The translations under genes were made by a program, and so were the position numbers. Below the pieces are notes generated by a model that was not told the origin of the DNA, did no database searches, and saw only the letters and a program-made list of their open reading frames with translations. Below are positions 11,595 to 21,834 of a stretch of 64,000 nt of DNA, piece by piece (positions within the stretch are counted from its first letter, which is position 1; each line of letters starts with the position of its first letter). This DNA is from Catenulispora acidiphila DSM 44928 (GTDB lineage: Bacteria; Actinomycetota; Actinomycetes; Streptomycetales; Catenulisporaceae): assembly GCF_000024025.1 (NCBI RefSeq), contig NC_013131.1, forward strand, positions 8,164,229-8,228,228. Direction: 5' to 3'.

Positions 11595-11705
11595 GCGGGG
11601 GCGGGGCGGGAGGGGGCGGGAGGGGGGTCGGGGCGCGGGTTGGAGGGTGGTCGGGGCGCGGGGCGGCGGGCGGTCGGGGCGCGGGGCGGCGGGCGGTCGG
11701 CGGAC
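11595..11705 (+). repeat. G-rich tract: G-quadruplex motif plus 23-bp tandem repeat
   Basis: The plus strand at 11595-11627 has six closely spaced runs of three to six G (for example GGGCGGGAGGGGGG), a classic quadruplex-forming pattern. It runs into three tandem 23-bp units at 11627, 11650 and 11673 (each opening GTCGGGGCGCGGG) and a partial fourth. This occupies the divergent gap between glyS and the zinc-uptake operon, just upstream of the Zur box. Confidence 0.75.
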
Positions 11706-11736
11706 CGTCCCGGATCCGTGTGCTGATCGTGAAAAT

Positions 11737-11751
11737 TGACAATAATTTTCA
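11737..11751. promoter_or_regulatory. Zur-type operator before the zinc-uptake operon
   Basis: TGACAATAATTTTCA is a 7-1-7 palindrome with one mismatch, matching the consensus I remember for actinobacterial Zur boxes (TGAAAATNATTTTCA). It sits within a wider AT-rich block (11730-11757) that also contains a second TGAAAAT and TTTTCA. It lies 20 bp before the start of the substrate-binding protein gene. With a Zur-like gene at the end of the operon, zinc-dependent repression is the likely mode. Confidence 0.82.
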
Positions 11752-11771
11752 TTTTCAGCGACCATGGTTCC

Positions 11772-12719
11772 ATGCTGTTCCGCACCGCCGCGTCCCGTCG
11801 TCGCCGGCGCCGGGCTGTACCGGCGGGTGCGGCCGTGGCGCTGGTCGCGGCGCTGACGCTGACGCTGAGCGGCTGCCTGAAGCAGTCGGACGAGCACGCG
11901 TCCGACGGGCGGCTCGACGTCGTCGCGGGGTTCTACCCCTTCGCCTTCCTCGCTGAGCGGATCGGCGGGGAGCATGTCGCCGTGCGGAACCTGACCAAGC
12001 CCGGCGCCGAGCCGCACGACCTGGAGCTGACGCCGTCGCAGGTCGGCGCGGTGAGCAAGGCGGATCTGGCGATCTATGAGAAGGGGTTGCAGCCGGCCGT
12101 GGACGCCGCCGTGACACAGAACAAGCCCAAGGCGGCGCTGGACACCGCGACCGTCGTGCACCTGGAAGAGCACGGCGACCTCGGCGAGGGCAGCGCGCAC
12201 AGCGCGGACCCGCACGTCTGGCTGGACCCGGTCAACTTCGGCAGGATCGCCGACGCGGTCTCGGCGAAGCTGCAGCAGGTCGATCCCGGGAACGCCGCCG
12301 GCTACCGGGCGAACCAGGCGGCGCTGGACAGCCAGCTCACGGCTCTGGACGCCGACTACCGCGCCGGGCTCGCGCACTGCCAGCGCAAGGACGTCGTCAC
12401 CAGCCACGCCGCGTTCGGCTACCTCGCCGAGCGCTACGGGCTGGTCCAGGTCCCGCTCGCCGGGCTGTCGCCGGACGACGAGCCCAGCGCGGCCCACCTC
12501 GCGAAGATCCAGCACCTGATCAAGACTGAGGGCGTGACCACGGTCTTCTTCGAGACCCTGGCCAGCCCCAAGACCGCGCGGACGCTGGCGTCGGACACCG
12601 GGACGAAGGCCGCGGTGCTCGACCCGGTCGAGGGCGTGAAGAACGCCTCGGCCCAGGACTATCTCTCGATCATGCGCGACAACCTGGCCGCGCTGCGCAC
12701 CGCGCTGGGGTGCTCGTGA
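11772..12719 (+). CDS. znuA: Zinc ABC transporter substrate-binding lipoprotein (ZnuA-like)
   Basis: 315 residues starting at the ATG at 11772. The signal peptide has basic RRRRRR, a hydrophobic stretch and lipobox LSGC. The mature protein is a cluster A-I metal-binding protein: [20 protein letters not shown], then EPHDLELTP with the first metal His, the [11 protein letters not shown] motif with the second, [15 protein letters not shown] with the third, and a fourth acidic ligand near [12 protein letters not shown] short His/Asp stretch ([17 protein letters not shown]) may gather metal. First gene of the cassette; its stop overlaps the ATPase start. Zinc is favoured over manganese because of the Zur box and Zur gene. 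Confidence 0.9.
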   Translation: MLFRTAASRRRRRRAVPAGAAVALVAALTLTLSGCLKQSDEHASDGRLDVVAGFYPFAFLAERIGGEHVAVRNLTKPGAEPHDLELTPSQVGAVSKADLAIYEKGLQPAVDAAVTQNKPKAALDTATVVHLEEHGDLGEGSAHSADPHVWLDPVNFGRIADAVSAKLQQVDPGNAAGYRANQAALDSQLTALDADYRAGLAHCQRKDVVTSHAAFGYLAERYGLVQVPLAGLSPDDEPSAAHLAKIQHLIKTEGVTTVFFETLASPKTARTLASDTGTKAAVLDPVEGVKNASAQDYLSIMRDNLAALRTALGCS

Positions 12720-13579
12720 TGGCGCGCCGGAGCGCGGGAGACGCCGCGATCGCCGCCGGCCCGCCCGAGGACCCGCCGCCCGCCCCGGTCGTGGACGCGC
12801 AGCAGGTCACGGTGTCGCTCGGCGGCCGGCGCATCCTGCACGGCGTGGACCTGGAGGTCCCCGGCGGACAGACCGTCGCCCTCCTCGGCGCCAACGGCTC
12901 GGGCAAGTCCACCCTGGTCAAGACCATCGTCGGGCTCTACCCGCCGGACGGCGGAGGCATCGACCTGTTCGGCACACCGCTGTCGGCGTTCAAGGCCTGG
13001 GAGCGGGTCGGCTACGTGCCGCAGCGCACCACGGCAGCAGCAGGCGTCCCGGCGACGGTCGGCGAGGTCGTCGCCTCCGGCCTGCTCAGCCCGCGCAGCT
13101 GGATGGCACGCCGGAGCCGCGGCGACCGCAGCGCCGTCCGCGAGGCCCTGGCCACCGTCGGCATGCTGGACCGCATCGCCGACCCGGTCGCCTCCCTGTC
13201 CGGCGGCCAACAGCAGCGCGTCCTGATCGCCCGCGCCCTGGCCCGCCGCCCCGACCTGCTGATCATGGACGAACCCATGGCCGGCGTGGACCTGGTGAGC
13301 CAGCAAACCTTCGCCGACACCCTCGCCGACCTCTCCCGCCACGGCACCACCATCCTCCTGGTCCTCCACGAACTAGGCCCACTGGCACCCCTGATCAACC
13401 GCACCGTGGTCCTGCGCGCCGGCACAGTCCGCTACGACGGCGCCCCGATCGAGCACGGCGAACCCGACCACGACCACGTGCACCCCCACGCCGCCCCACC
13501 CAACAGGCCGGGAACGCCGGAGTGCCCGCCAGGACACGCGCCGGTGGAGGCGCTGTCAGGGAAGGAGGGGATGGGATGA
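12719..13579 (+). CDS. znuC: Zinc ABC transporter ATP-binding protein (ZnuC-like)
   Basis: 286 residues. Walker A is LLGANGSGKSTLVKT, the signature LSGGQQQRVLIARAL, Walker B LLIMDEPMAGVD, followed by the switch His in LLVLHELG. It powers metal uptake with the permease encoded downstream. The ATG at 12719 overlaps the znuA stop (TGATG), which implies translational coupling; the GTG at 12710 is possible. The C-terminus has a His-rich tail (HGEPDHDHVHPHAAPP) plausible for zinc binding. Its stop overlaps the start of a small atypical ORF at 13576. Confidence 0.92.
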   Translation: MARRSAGDAAIAAGPPEDPPPAPVVDAQQVTVSLGGRRILHGVDLEVPGGQTVALLGANGSGKSTLVKTIVGLYPPDGGGIDLFGTPLSAFKAWERVGYVPQRTTAAAGVPATVGEVVASGLLSPRSWMARRSRGDRSAVREALATVGMLDRIADPVASLSGGQQQRVLIARALARRPDLLIMDEPMAGVDLVSQQTFADTLADLSRHGTTILLVLHELGPLAPLINRTVVLRAGTVRYDGAPIEHGEPDHDHVHPHAAPPNRPGTPECPPGHAPVEALSGKEGMG

Positions 13580-13902
13580 GCTGGACAAAGATCATGTGGC
13601 CGAGCACCGAGACTGCCGCAGGGGTCGAACCCGAGCAGAAGCTTCGGGCTGCATCAGCAGGCTCGGTATTGGCTGAGCGCCTGACCACCGCAGCCAGCGC
13701 AACACCTGAAGCCTCGGTCTCGACCATGAGCCCTGTCGCCGCAGCCAGCTCGATCTCGACCGCGCGCCAGACCCTCGCCGCCTACTCGCCATCGCCATCG
13801 CCATCGCGGTTGGTCCGCTCGGCGTCAGCAGGCTCGGTCTCGCTCGCGCGCCCGATCACCTCGCACCTCTCCCCCACTCCCAAGGCAGGCAGCGCATGCT
13901 GA
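13576..13902 (+). CDS. Small atypical ORF between zinc ATPase and permease genes
   Basis: 108 codons. Its ATG overlaps the ATPase stop (ATGA), and its stop lies 7 bp inside the permease gene, so it exactly bridges the two. The product is Ala/Ser/Thr-rich with no recognisable domain. It contains an internal duplication (ASAGSVLAERL and ASAGSVSLARP, encoded by a shared TCAGCAGGCTCGGT) and a CCATCG triplet-like run. Third-position GC is lower than in neighbours, which argues against long-standing coding selection. It may be a real coupled peptide, a degraded insertion, or a spacer that just stays open. Low confidence as a gene. Confidence 0.35.
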   Translation: MSWTKIMWPSTETAAGVEPEQKLRAASAGSVLAERLTTAASATPEASVSTMSPVAAASSISTARQTLAAYSPSPSPSRLVRSASAGSVSLARPITSHLSPTPKAGSAC

Positions 13903-14801
13903 GCGACACCATCTTCAGCCTGCCCTTCATGCAGCGGGCCTTTCTCGCCGCGCTGGCGATCGGGTTGGCCGCGCCGGCTATCGGCACGTATCTCGTGCAG
14001 CGGCGGTTGGCGTTGATGGGTGATGGGCTTGGGCATGTCGCGCTCACCGGGGTCGGGTTGGGGTTGCTGACCAAGACCTCGCCGGTGTGGGGGGCGGTGC
14101 TGGTCGCGGTGGTCGGGGCGGCGGCGGTGGAGTTGATTCGGGAGCGGGCGAAGGCCAGTGGGGATGTCGCGTTGGCGATGCTCTTCTATGGCGGTTTGGC
14201 CGGCGGGTCGATGTTGATCTCGCTGTCGGGGGGGAATGCGAATCTGAACTCGTACTTGTTCGGGTCGATCCTGTCCACGTCGGTCGGGGATCTGTGGGCG
14301 ATCGCGGCGCTGGCTGTCGGGGTGTTGGTGGTCACGCTCGGTTTGCGGCGGGCTTTGTTCGCGGTGTGTCAGGACGAGGAGTTCGCGCGGGTGGCGGGGC
14401 TGCCGGTGCGCGCTTTGAATCTGCTGATGGCGGTCACCACCGCGGTGACGGTCACCGTGGGGATGCGCGTGGTCGGGGTGCTCATGGTCAGTGCGCTGAT
14501 GGTGGTGCCGGTGGCGGCGGCGCAGCAGCTGACGCGGGCGTTCGCCGCCACGATGGGTGCTGCCATGGTGGTCGGGGTCGGCGCTGCGTTCTCTGGCGTC
14601 ACCATGTCGTACTACGCCGACACTCCGCCCGGCGCGTCGATCGTGCTCATCGCGATCGCGGTGTTCATGATCGCCAGTATCAGCGCCGGGCTGGTGCGGC
14701 GGGGGCACGGGAGGTCCGGGTCGGGGGCGCGGCCGCGGACGCGCGAACCCGATCCCACGGCTGAACAAGCGGTCGCGACCGGCCGGAGCCTGCCACAATG
14801 A
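13896..14801 (+). CDS. znuB: Zinc ABC transporter permease (ZnuB-like)
   Basis: 301 residues, about eight to nine membrane segments of the ABC-3 family: FLAALAIGLAAPAIGTYLVQ, the conserved RRLALMGDGLGHVALTGVGL cytoplasmic loop, then AMLFYGGLAGGSMLISLSGG, NLNSYLFGSI, and VTVGMRVVGVLMVSALMVVP. It forms the channel through which the metal delivered by the lipoprotein enters the cell. Start ATG at 13896, within the preceding small ORF. Codon use is less GC-biased at third positions than in the surrounding core genes (many TTG, GGG and GAT codons). Zur follows 71 bp later. Confidence 0.92.
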   Translation: MLSDTIFSLPFMQRAFLAALAIGLAAPAIGTYLVQRRLALMGDGLGHVALTGVGLGLLTKTSPVWGAVLVAVVGAAAVELIRERAKASGDVALAMLFYGGLAGGSMLISLSGGNANLNSYLFGSILSTSVGDLWAIAALAVGVLVVTLGLRRALFAVCQDEEFARVAGLPVRALNLLMAVTTAVTVTVGMRVVGVLMVSALMVVPVAAAQQLTRAFAATMGAAMVVGVGAAFSGVTMSYYADTPPGASIVLIAIAVFMIASISAGLVRRGHGRSGSGARPRTREPDPTAEQAVATGRSLPQ

Positions 14802-14872
14802 CTTCGGGTCGCCCCCGCGCGTCCACCGCGCGCCCCGCGCCGATCAGCACGCCAACCGCTAGGAGAAGGACA

Positions 14873-15325
14873 GTGAGCACCGCAGACACCTCCGGCGACC
14901 ACTCCGGCGACCACCACGGCGACACCGGCCGGGGCCTGCCGTCCCAGGGCCGCTCCACCCGCCAGCGGTCGGCGGTCGCGGCCCTGCTGGACGAGGTCGA
15001 CGACTTCCGCAGCGCCCAGGACCTGCACGACCTGCTCAAGCAGCGCGGCGAGTCGGTCGGCCTGACCACCGTCTACCGCGCGCTGCAGTCGCTGGCCGAC
15101 GCCGGCGAGGTGGACGTGCTGCGCACCGGCGACCGCGAGGTGATCTACCGGCGCTGCTCCACCCCCCGGCACCACCACCACCTGGTGTGCCGCGAGTGCG
15201 GCAAGACCGTCGAGGTCGAGGGTCCGGCGGTGGTGGAGAGCTGGGCGGCCCGGGTCGCCGCCGAACACGGGTACTCCGAGGTGTCGCACACCCTGGAGAT
15301 CTTCGGGACCTGCGGCGACCACTGA
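14873..15325 (+). CDS. zur: Fur-family zinc uptake regulator (Zur-like)
   Basis: 150 residues from a GTG with a strong AGGAGAAGGA site just upstream. After a His/Asp-rich N-terminus (SGDHSGDHHGDTG) comes the winged helix (STRQRSAVAALLDEVDDFRS, ESVGLTTVYRALQSLADAGE), then the metal/dimer domain: RHHHHLVCRECGKTVEVEG with the first CxxC, and HTLEIFGTCGDH. In the family the second structural pair is normally CxxC; here the last position is His. It is expected to repress the zinc-uptake genes at the box at 11737 when zinc is plentiful. An upstream ATG at 14798 overlaps the permease stop and would add 25 unconserved residues. Confidence 0.88.
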   Translation: MSTADTSGDHSGDHHGDTGRGLPSQGRSTRQRSAVAALLDEVDDFRSAQDLHDLLKQRGESVGLTTVYRALQSLADAGEVDVLRTGDREVIYRRCSTPRHHHHLVCRECGKTVEVEGPAVVESWAARVAAEHGYSEVSHTLEIFGTCGDH

Positions 15326-15425
15326 GCCGGCGGCCACCTGGAGACGACCACCTGGAGACCACTGAGCGGGACTGCCTGCGAAGGTCACCACGACAGCGGC
15401 CGCGGCGCGCTACCTTGGGAACGGT

Positions 15426-15470
15426 CCGGGGGCGTCCCGCGGTCGTCGCATGATCGCGGAGCGCCCCCGG
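15426..15470. terminator. Hairpin between convergent zur and uppS
   Basis: A perfect 9-bp stem CCGGGGGCG / CGCCCCCGG with a 27-nt, partly self-complementary loop. It lies between the convergent 3' ends, so it can end both transcripts. Confidence 0.7.
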
Positions 15471-15492
15471 GCTCTCTCACGCCGTGCCGAGG

Positions 15493-16392
15493 TCAGACCT
15501 CGTCCGGGTCCGCGTACTCGCTCTCGTTGTACTCGTACTCCGGCTCGGTCTCGGCCACCGCGAACTGCTCCTCGTTCGTGAGCGCGCCGCCGTAGCGGCG
15601 GTCCCGTCCGGCGAAGGACTCGCACGCGCGCCACAGGTTGGTGCGGTCGAAGTCCGGCCAGAGTGTGTTGTCGAACACGAACTCCGCGTAAGCCGACTCC
15701 CACATGAGGAAGTTCGACGTGCGGTGCTCGCCGGAGGAGCGGATGAACAAGTCCACGTCCGGCATGTCCGGCTCGTAGAGATACCGCGTGACCGTCTTCT
15801 CGTTGATCTTCGACGGGTCCAGGCGCCCGGCCTTGATGTCCCGGCCCATGTCCGCCATGGCGTCGGCGATCTCCCAGCGGCCGCCGTAGTTGACGCACAT
15901 GGTGAGGGTCAGGAGCTTGTTGTCCTTGGTGCGCTCCTCGGCCCACTCCAGCTCGTCGATGACCGACTTCCACAGGCGCGGGCGGCGGCCGGCCCAGCGG
16001 ATGCGGACGCCGAGTTCGTCCATCTCGCCGATGCGGCGGCGGATGGTGTCGCGGTTGAAGCCCATGAGGAAGCGGACCTCTTCCGGGGAGCGCTTCCAGT
16101 TCTCGGTGGAGAAGGCGTACGCGGAGATGTGCGTGATGCCGCCGAGCTGCACCGCGCCCTCGACCACGTCGAACAGCGAGGCCTCGCCGACCTTGTGGCC
16201 CTCTATGCGCGACAGGCCGCGCTCCTTGGCCCAGCGGCCGTTGCCGTCCATCACCAGGGCCACGTGCCGGGGCACCAGGTCCAGCGGGATGTCCGGCGGC
16301 AGCGCGCCGCGCTTGTGCGGGAAGGGGTCGCGGTTGACGCCCGGCTGCCGCTTGGCGAGGCGCTCTTCCAGGATCCGTCGGGTCAGTCTCAC
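15493..16392 (-). CDS. uppS: Isoprenyl transferase (undecaprenyl/decaprenyl diphosphate synthase family)
   Basis: 299-residue cis-prenyltransferase that adds isopentenyl units in Z configuration to make the lipid carrier for cell-wall synthesis. Motifs: [20 protein letters not shown] (catalytic Asp, phosphate loop), [50 protein letters not shown], and [20 protein letters not shown], followed by AYAEFVF. The usual R-[T/S]-SGE-x-R pyrophosphate site is intact. It has an acidic C-terminal tail rich in Glu/Tyr. The start is GTG after AGGTGGAGC. recO lies 102 bp upstream on the same strand, a typical pairing. Chain length cannot be told. Confidence 0.93.
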   Translation of the reverse strand: MRLTRRILEERLAKRQPGVNRDPFPHKRGALPPDIPLDLVPRHVALVMDGNGRWAKERGLSRIEGHKVGEASLFDVVEGAVQLGGITHISAYAFSTENWKRSPEEVRFLMGFNRDTIRRRIGEMDELGVRIRWAGRRPRLWKSVIDELEWAEERTKDNKLLTLTMCVNYGGRWEIADAMADMGRDIKAGRLDPSKINEKTVTRYLYEPDMPDVDLFIRSSGEHRTSNFLMWESAYAEFVFDNTLWPDFDRTNLWRACESFAGRDRRYGGALTNEEQFAVAETEPEYEYNESEYADPDEV

Positions 16393-16494
16393 CGCTCCAC
16401 CTAATCTCGTCCTACGTCACGTGCTCTGCCGCCCGCAGCCGGCACCGGTCAGCGCTCGACCGGACAGCGCTCGACCAGCTCAGCGCTGGACCGG

Positions 16495-17226
16495 TCAGCG
16501 CTCGACCAGCCGCAGGGACCGCAGTCCGCGCTCCAAGTGCCACTGCAGGTAGGCGGCGACCAGGCCGCTGCCCTCCCGCCGGTGCTTGTCGGCACTGGCG
16601 TCGGCGACTCCCCAGTCCCCCGCGAGCAGCGCCCCCAGCAGGGCGAGTGTCTCACGGGCCGGGGCGACCGACCCCGCCGGCTTGCAGTCCGAGCACACCG
16701 CCCCGCCGGCCGGCAGGTTGAAGAACCGGTGCGCGCCCGGGTCCCCGCAGCGCGCGCAGTCCTCGAAGGACGGCGCGTAGCCCGCGATCGCCAGGGAGCG
16801 CAGCAGGAACGCGTCCAGGACCAGCCCGGCGGAGTGCTCACCTGAGGCCAGCGTACGCAACCCGCCGACGAGCAGGAGGTACTGCTGCACGGCGGGCACA
16901 TCATCTTCACTCAACCGCTCCGCGGTCTCCAGCATCGCCTGCCCCGCGGTGTAGGCGGGATAGTCGGAGACCAGGGTCCCGCCGTAGGCCGCCAGCGTCT
17001 CGGCCTGGGTGACCAGGTGCAGGTCGCGGCCATGTTTCTCGAAGATCTGGACGTCGACGAAGGTGAAGGGCTCCAGCCGCGAACCGAACTTCGAGGAGGT
17101 CCGGCGCACCCCCTTGGCCACCGCCCGGACCCGGCCGCGGTCCCGGGTGAGGAAGGTGATGATGCGGTCGGCCTCCCCGAGGTTCCGGGTGCGCAGGACG
17201 ACGCCTTCATCGCGGTGCAGGGGCAT
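16495..17226 (-). CDS. recO: DNA repair protein RecO
   Basis: 243 residues. Works with RecR/RecF to load RecA onto SSB-coated single-stranded DNA. N-terminal OB fold ([12 protein letters not shown]-like [20 protein letters not shown], then [20 protein letters not shown]), a helical middle, and a zinc finger with CARCGD ... CSDC. Start ATG at 17226; the longer open frame upstream is not conserved. Followed by uppS on the same strand, the usual actinobacterial order. Confidence 0.95.
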   Translation of the reverse strand: MPLHRDEGVVLRTRNLGEADRIITFLTRDRGRVRAVAKGVRRTSSKFGSRLEPFTFVDVQIFEKHGRDLHLVTQAETLAAYGGTLVSDYPAYTAGQAMLETAERLSEDDVPAVQQYLLLVGGLRTLASGEHSAGLVLDAFLLRSLAIAGYAPSFEDCARCGDPGAHRFFNLPAGGAVCSDCKPAGSVAPARETLALLGALLAGDWGVADASADKHRREGSGLVAAYLQWHLERGLRSLRLVER

Positions 17227-17341
17227 CGTCCCAGTGTAGGTGCGGCCGGGGACGGCGGAGGGCCCGCGCGGGACGGAAGTCCGCCCCGCACGGGCCCTGC
17301 AACGCACTATCGGATCGCCGGGACGCCGACAGTGACCGAGA

Positions 17342-18550
17342 TCACTGCTGCTGATGAGGCGGCGGCCACCCGGTCGGGCCCTGATCGTCGTTCGGCGTGA
17401 CATGCGTCGGCTCATCGGCCGGGGCGACGGGACGCGGCAGCGGGATCGCCATGGTCTCCATCGAGGAGGACGGGTCGATCATGGTCTGCGGCGGCGCCGG
17501 GATGGTCTGCGGCGGCTGCGGAGCGGCCGTCGGGATGAGCATGGTCTCCATGGACGACGCCGGCTGCGGCGGGACATCCTGCGGCGGCTGGGGAGCCTGG
17601 ATGAGCATGGTTTCCATGCCGGAAGCCGGCGGAGCAGGCTGCGGCGCCTGGATCATCATCGTCTCCATGCCGGAGGCGGCCGGGGTCTGCGGCGGCACCG
17701 CATCGTGAGCGCCGGTCGCAGGAGCAGGCTGCGGAGCCTGGATCAGCATGGTCTCCATCGAGGAGGGCTGAGCCGGCTGCGGCGCCTGGATGAGCATCGT
17801 CTCGCCACCGGCACCGCCCGCAGCGACAGGAGGCTGCGCGCCAGTGCCCCACACCGGAGCCGCGCCCGTGCCGCCGCCAGCGCCAGCGCCAGCAGAAGCC
17901 TGAGCTCCCGTGCCCCAGGCCGGAGCAGCCGGAGCAGCCGGAGCCACAGCACCCGCCGGCACCGCCGCCACGATCCCGGCGACATACGCCTGGCTCATGC
18001 CGAGCGCGGCGCCGACCGCGTCGATCACCGCGCGCTCGGCGGGCTGGAGCGGGCCGTCGGCGGCGGCGACGCGGGTCGCGCCGGCCACCAGGGCCTCGCG
18101 GCCGGCGTCGGGGAGCTGGCCGGCGAGGCTGCCGAGCATCTGCGACAGGTCCTCGGGGACCACCTGCATGTCCTGGGCCAGGTTGGGTTCGGCGTAGCCG
18201 ACCGCGCCGGCGGTGACGATCTCCTGGACCGCGATCGCGCGGGCGCCGGGGTGCTCCCAGCCGCCGCGTCGCAGGATGTTGACCATCACGCCGCGCACCG
18301 TGTTCTGGAGCAGATCGGTGAACTGCGACGCGGTCGGGCGCGCCAGGACCGAGTCGCGGAAGTCGTTCTTGCAGTAGGTGCAGCGGACGAACTCGCCGAC
18401 GACCTTCAACGGGATCAGGGGGATGAAGAACAGTGTGAAGAAACGCTGAGCTTTGCGTCGCTCGTAGTTCCGGTCCGCACCACAGGTCGGGCAGGAGAAC
18501 ACCCCTCTGCCGATGACCCGGAAGACGGTTTTCCAGCCCCAGACGATCAT
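17342..18550 (-). CDS. Zinc-ribbon / TerB-like protein with repeated [11 protein letters not shown]-terminus
   Basis: 402 residues. Residues 1-75: zinc ribbon with [14 protein letters not shown] and a second pair RCTYCKND, with one hydrophobic stretch ([18 protein letters not shown]). Residues 75-205: a helical domain like TerB/DUF533 ([20 protein letters not shown], then [14 protein letters not shown]). Residues 205-402 are Ala/Pro/Gly-rich and contain six copies of a motif close to [12 protein letters not shown]-x-x-I spacing resembles phosphothreonine peptides bound by FHA domains; this is inference. The function is unknown. It lies between leuA and recO and is probably its own unit. Confidence 0.75.
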   Translation of the reverse strand: MIVWGWKTVFRVIGRGVFSCPTCGADRNYERRKAQRFFTLFFIPLIPLKVVGEFVRCTYCKNDFRDSVLARPTASQFTDLLQNTVRGVMVNILRRGGWEHPGARAIAVQEIVTAGAVGYAEPNLAQDMQVVPEDLSQMLGSLAGQLPDAGREALVAGATRVAAADGPLQPAERAVIDAVGAALGMSQAYVAGIVAAVPAGAVAPAAPAAPAWGTGAQASAGAGAGGGTGAAPVWGTGAQPPVAAGGAGGETMLIQAPQPAQPSSMETMLIQAPQPAPATGAHDAVPPQTPAASGMETMMIQAPQPAPPASGMETMLIQAPQPPQDVPPQPASSMETMLIPTAAPQPPQTIPAPPQTMIDPSSSMETMAIPLPRPVAPADEPTHVTPNDDQGPTGWPPPHQQQ

Positions 18551-18665
18551 TGGTACTCATCCCCTCCGTTCCGCGCGGCGCGGAACAGAGGGAATCCTTC
18601 CACAAATCGACATTGCGCCGCGGATCGGCTCCTCCGAAGGGCGGTGGCGGGCGACGGGTGGGCGG

Positions 18666-20557
<1,892 letters not shown>

Positions 20558-20726
20558 ACAGGCAGGAGTTGCACATAGCGTTGCGACTGTATCCCGACCG
20601 TCTCAACGGGCGCACTTCGTGTCCGTGATCCGAGACACCTTCCGCATCACTCGTTCAGCGTAATCACAGCTGCCGCTCTGCATCACAATTGTGACCAAGA
20701 TAACGAATCCGGCCATAGTTACCGCT

Positions 20727-21782
20727 ATGACGAGGGCTACCTTCTGCGGCATCGTCCCGCCACACCTGCTGTCCCGCCTGGCCGGCTCCGGCCTGCACGC
20801 CGCGGACGCCGCGCGCCGGACGCTGACCCTCGACGTCCGGCACCGCCTGACCCGCGGCGCGGTCCCCTGGGTCGGCGAGCGGCACCTGGCGCCGCCGACC
20901 GGCGTGGAGCGCCGCGACGACCGCGCGATCTTCGACGACCACGACACCGAGCACCTGCCGGGCTCGCAGGTCCGCGCCGAGGACGGGCCGGCCACCGGCG
21001 ACCCGGGCGCGGACGAGGCCTACGACGGGCTCGGGGCGACCTTCGACTTCTATCTGAAGGTCTACAACCGCTGGTCGGTGGACGGCCAGGGCCTGCCGCT
21101 GAAGGGCACGGTCCATTACGGCGTGCAGTACGACAACGCCTTCTGGAACGGCTCGCAGATGGTGTTCGGCGACGGCGACGGCGCGGTGTTCGGCCGCTTC
21201 ACCGGCGCGGTCGACGTCATCGGCCACGAACTCACCCACGGCGTGACGCAGTACACGGCGAACCTCGTCTACCGCGGCCAGTCCGGCGCGCTGAACGAGT
21301 CGGTGTCCGACTGCTTCGGCTCGATGGTCAAGCAGTACCAGCTCGGCCAGGACGCCGCCGACGCCGACTGGCTGATCGGCGCCGGCCTGTTCCGGCCCTC
21401 GGTCCAGGGCGCCGCCCTGCGCTCGATGAAGGACCCGGGCACCGCCTACGACGACCCCCACCTGGGCAAGGACCCGCAGCCGGCGGCGATGTCAGGCTAC
21501 GTCGACACCACCGACGACGACGGCGGCGTGCACATCAACTCCGGCATCCCCAACCGCGCCTTCTACCTGGCGGCCACCGCCATCGGCGGCAGGTCCTGGG
21601 AGGGCGCCGGCGCGGTCTGGTACGACGTGCTCACCTCCCCCATGCTCCCGGCCGCCTCGACCTTCGCCACCTTCGGCACCGCGACCGTGCACGCCGCCGA
21701 ATCCCGCTTCGGCCGCCGGTCGCAGCAGGCGCACGCGGTCGCGGCGGCGTGGCGGGAGGTCGGGGTGTCGGTGCACTCCTGA
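20727..21782 (+). CDS. M4-family (thermolysin/protealysin-like) metalloprotease
   Basis: 351 residues. Zinc motif HELTH with the third ligand in GALNESVSDCFGSM, and the catalytic His region DDDGGVHINSGIPNRAFYLA. The N-terminus GIVPPHLLSRLA matches the short propeptide of protealysin-like members, which lack a signal peptide and a long FTP/PepSY propeptide. None is seen here, so export is uncertain. The ATG at 20727 is chosen over the GTG at 20691. A TAGTTA hexamer 5 nt upstream suggests a leaderless mRNA. Divergent from leuA. No emfourin-like inhibitor gene follows. Confidence 0.92.
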   Translation: MTRATFCGIVPPHLLSRLAGSGLHAADAARRTLTLDVRHRLTRGAVPWVGERHLAPPTGVERRDDRAIFDDHDTEHLPGSQVRAEDGPATGDPGADEAYDGLGATFDFYLKVYNRWSVDGQGLPLKGTVHYGVQYDNAFWNGSQMVFGDGDGAVFGRFTGAVDVIGHELTHGVTQYTANLVYRGQSGALNESVSDCFGSMVKQYQLGQDAADADWLIGAGLFRPSVQGAALRSMKDPGTAYDDPHLGKDPQPAAMSGYVDTTDDDGGVHINSGIPNRAFYLAATAIGGRSWEGAGAVWYDVLTSPMLPAASTFATFGTATVHAAESRFGRRSQQAHAVAAAWREVGVSVHS

Positions 21783-21834
21783 CCCGGACGAAAATCGATC
21801 GCCGCGAACGCGGGTTCTGCCTAGCATCGCGACG

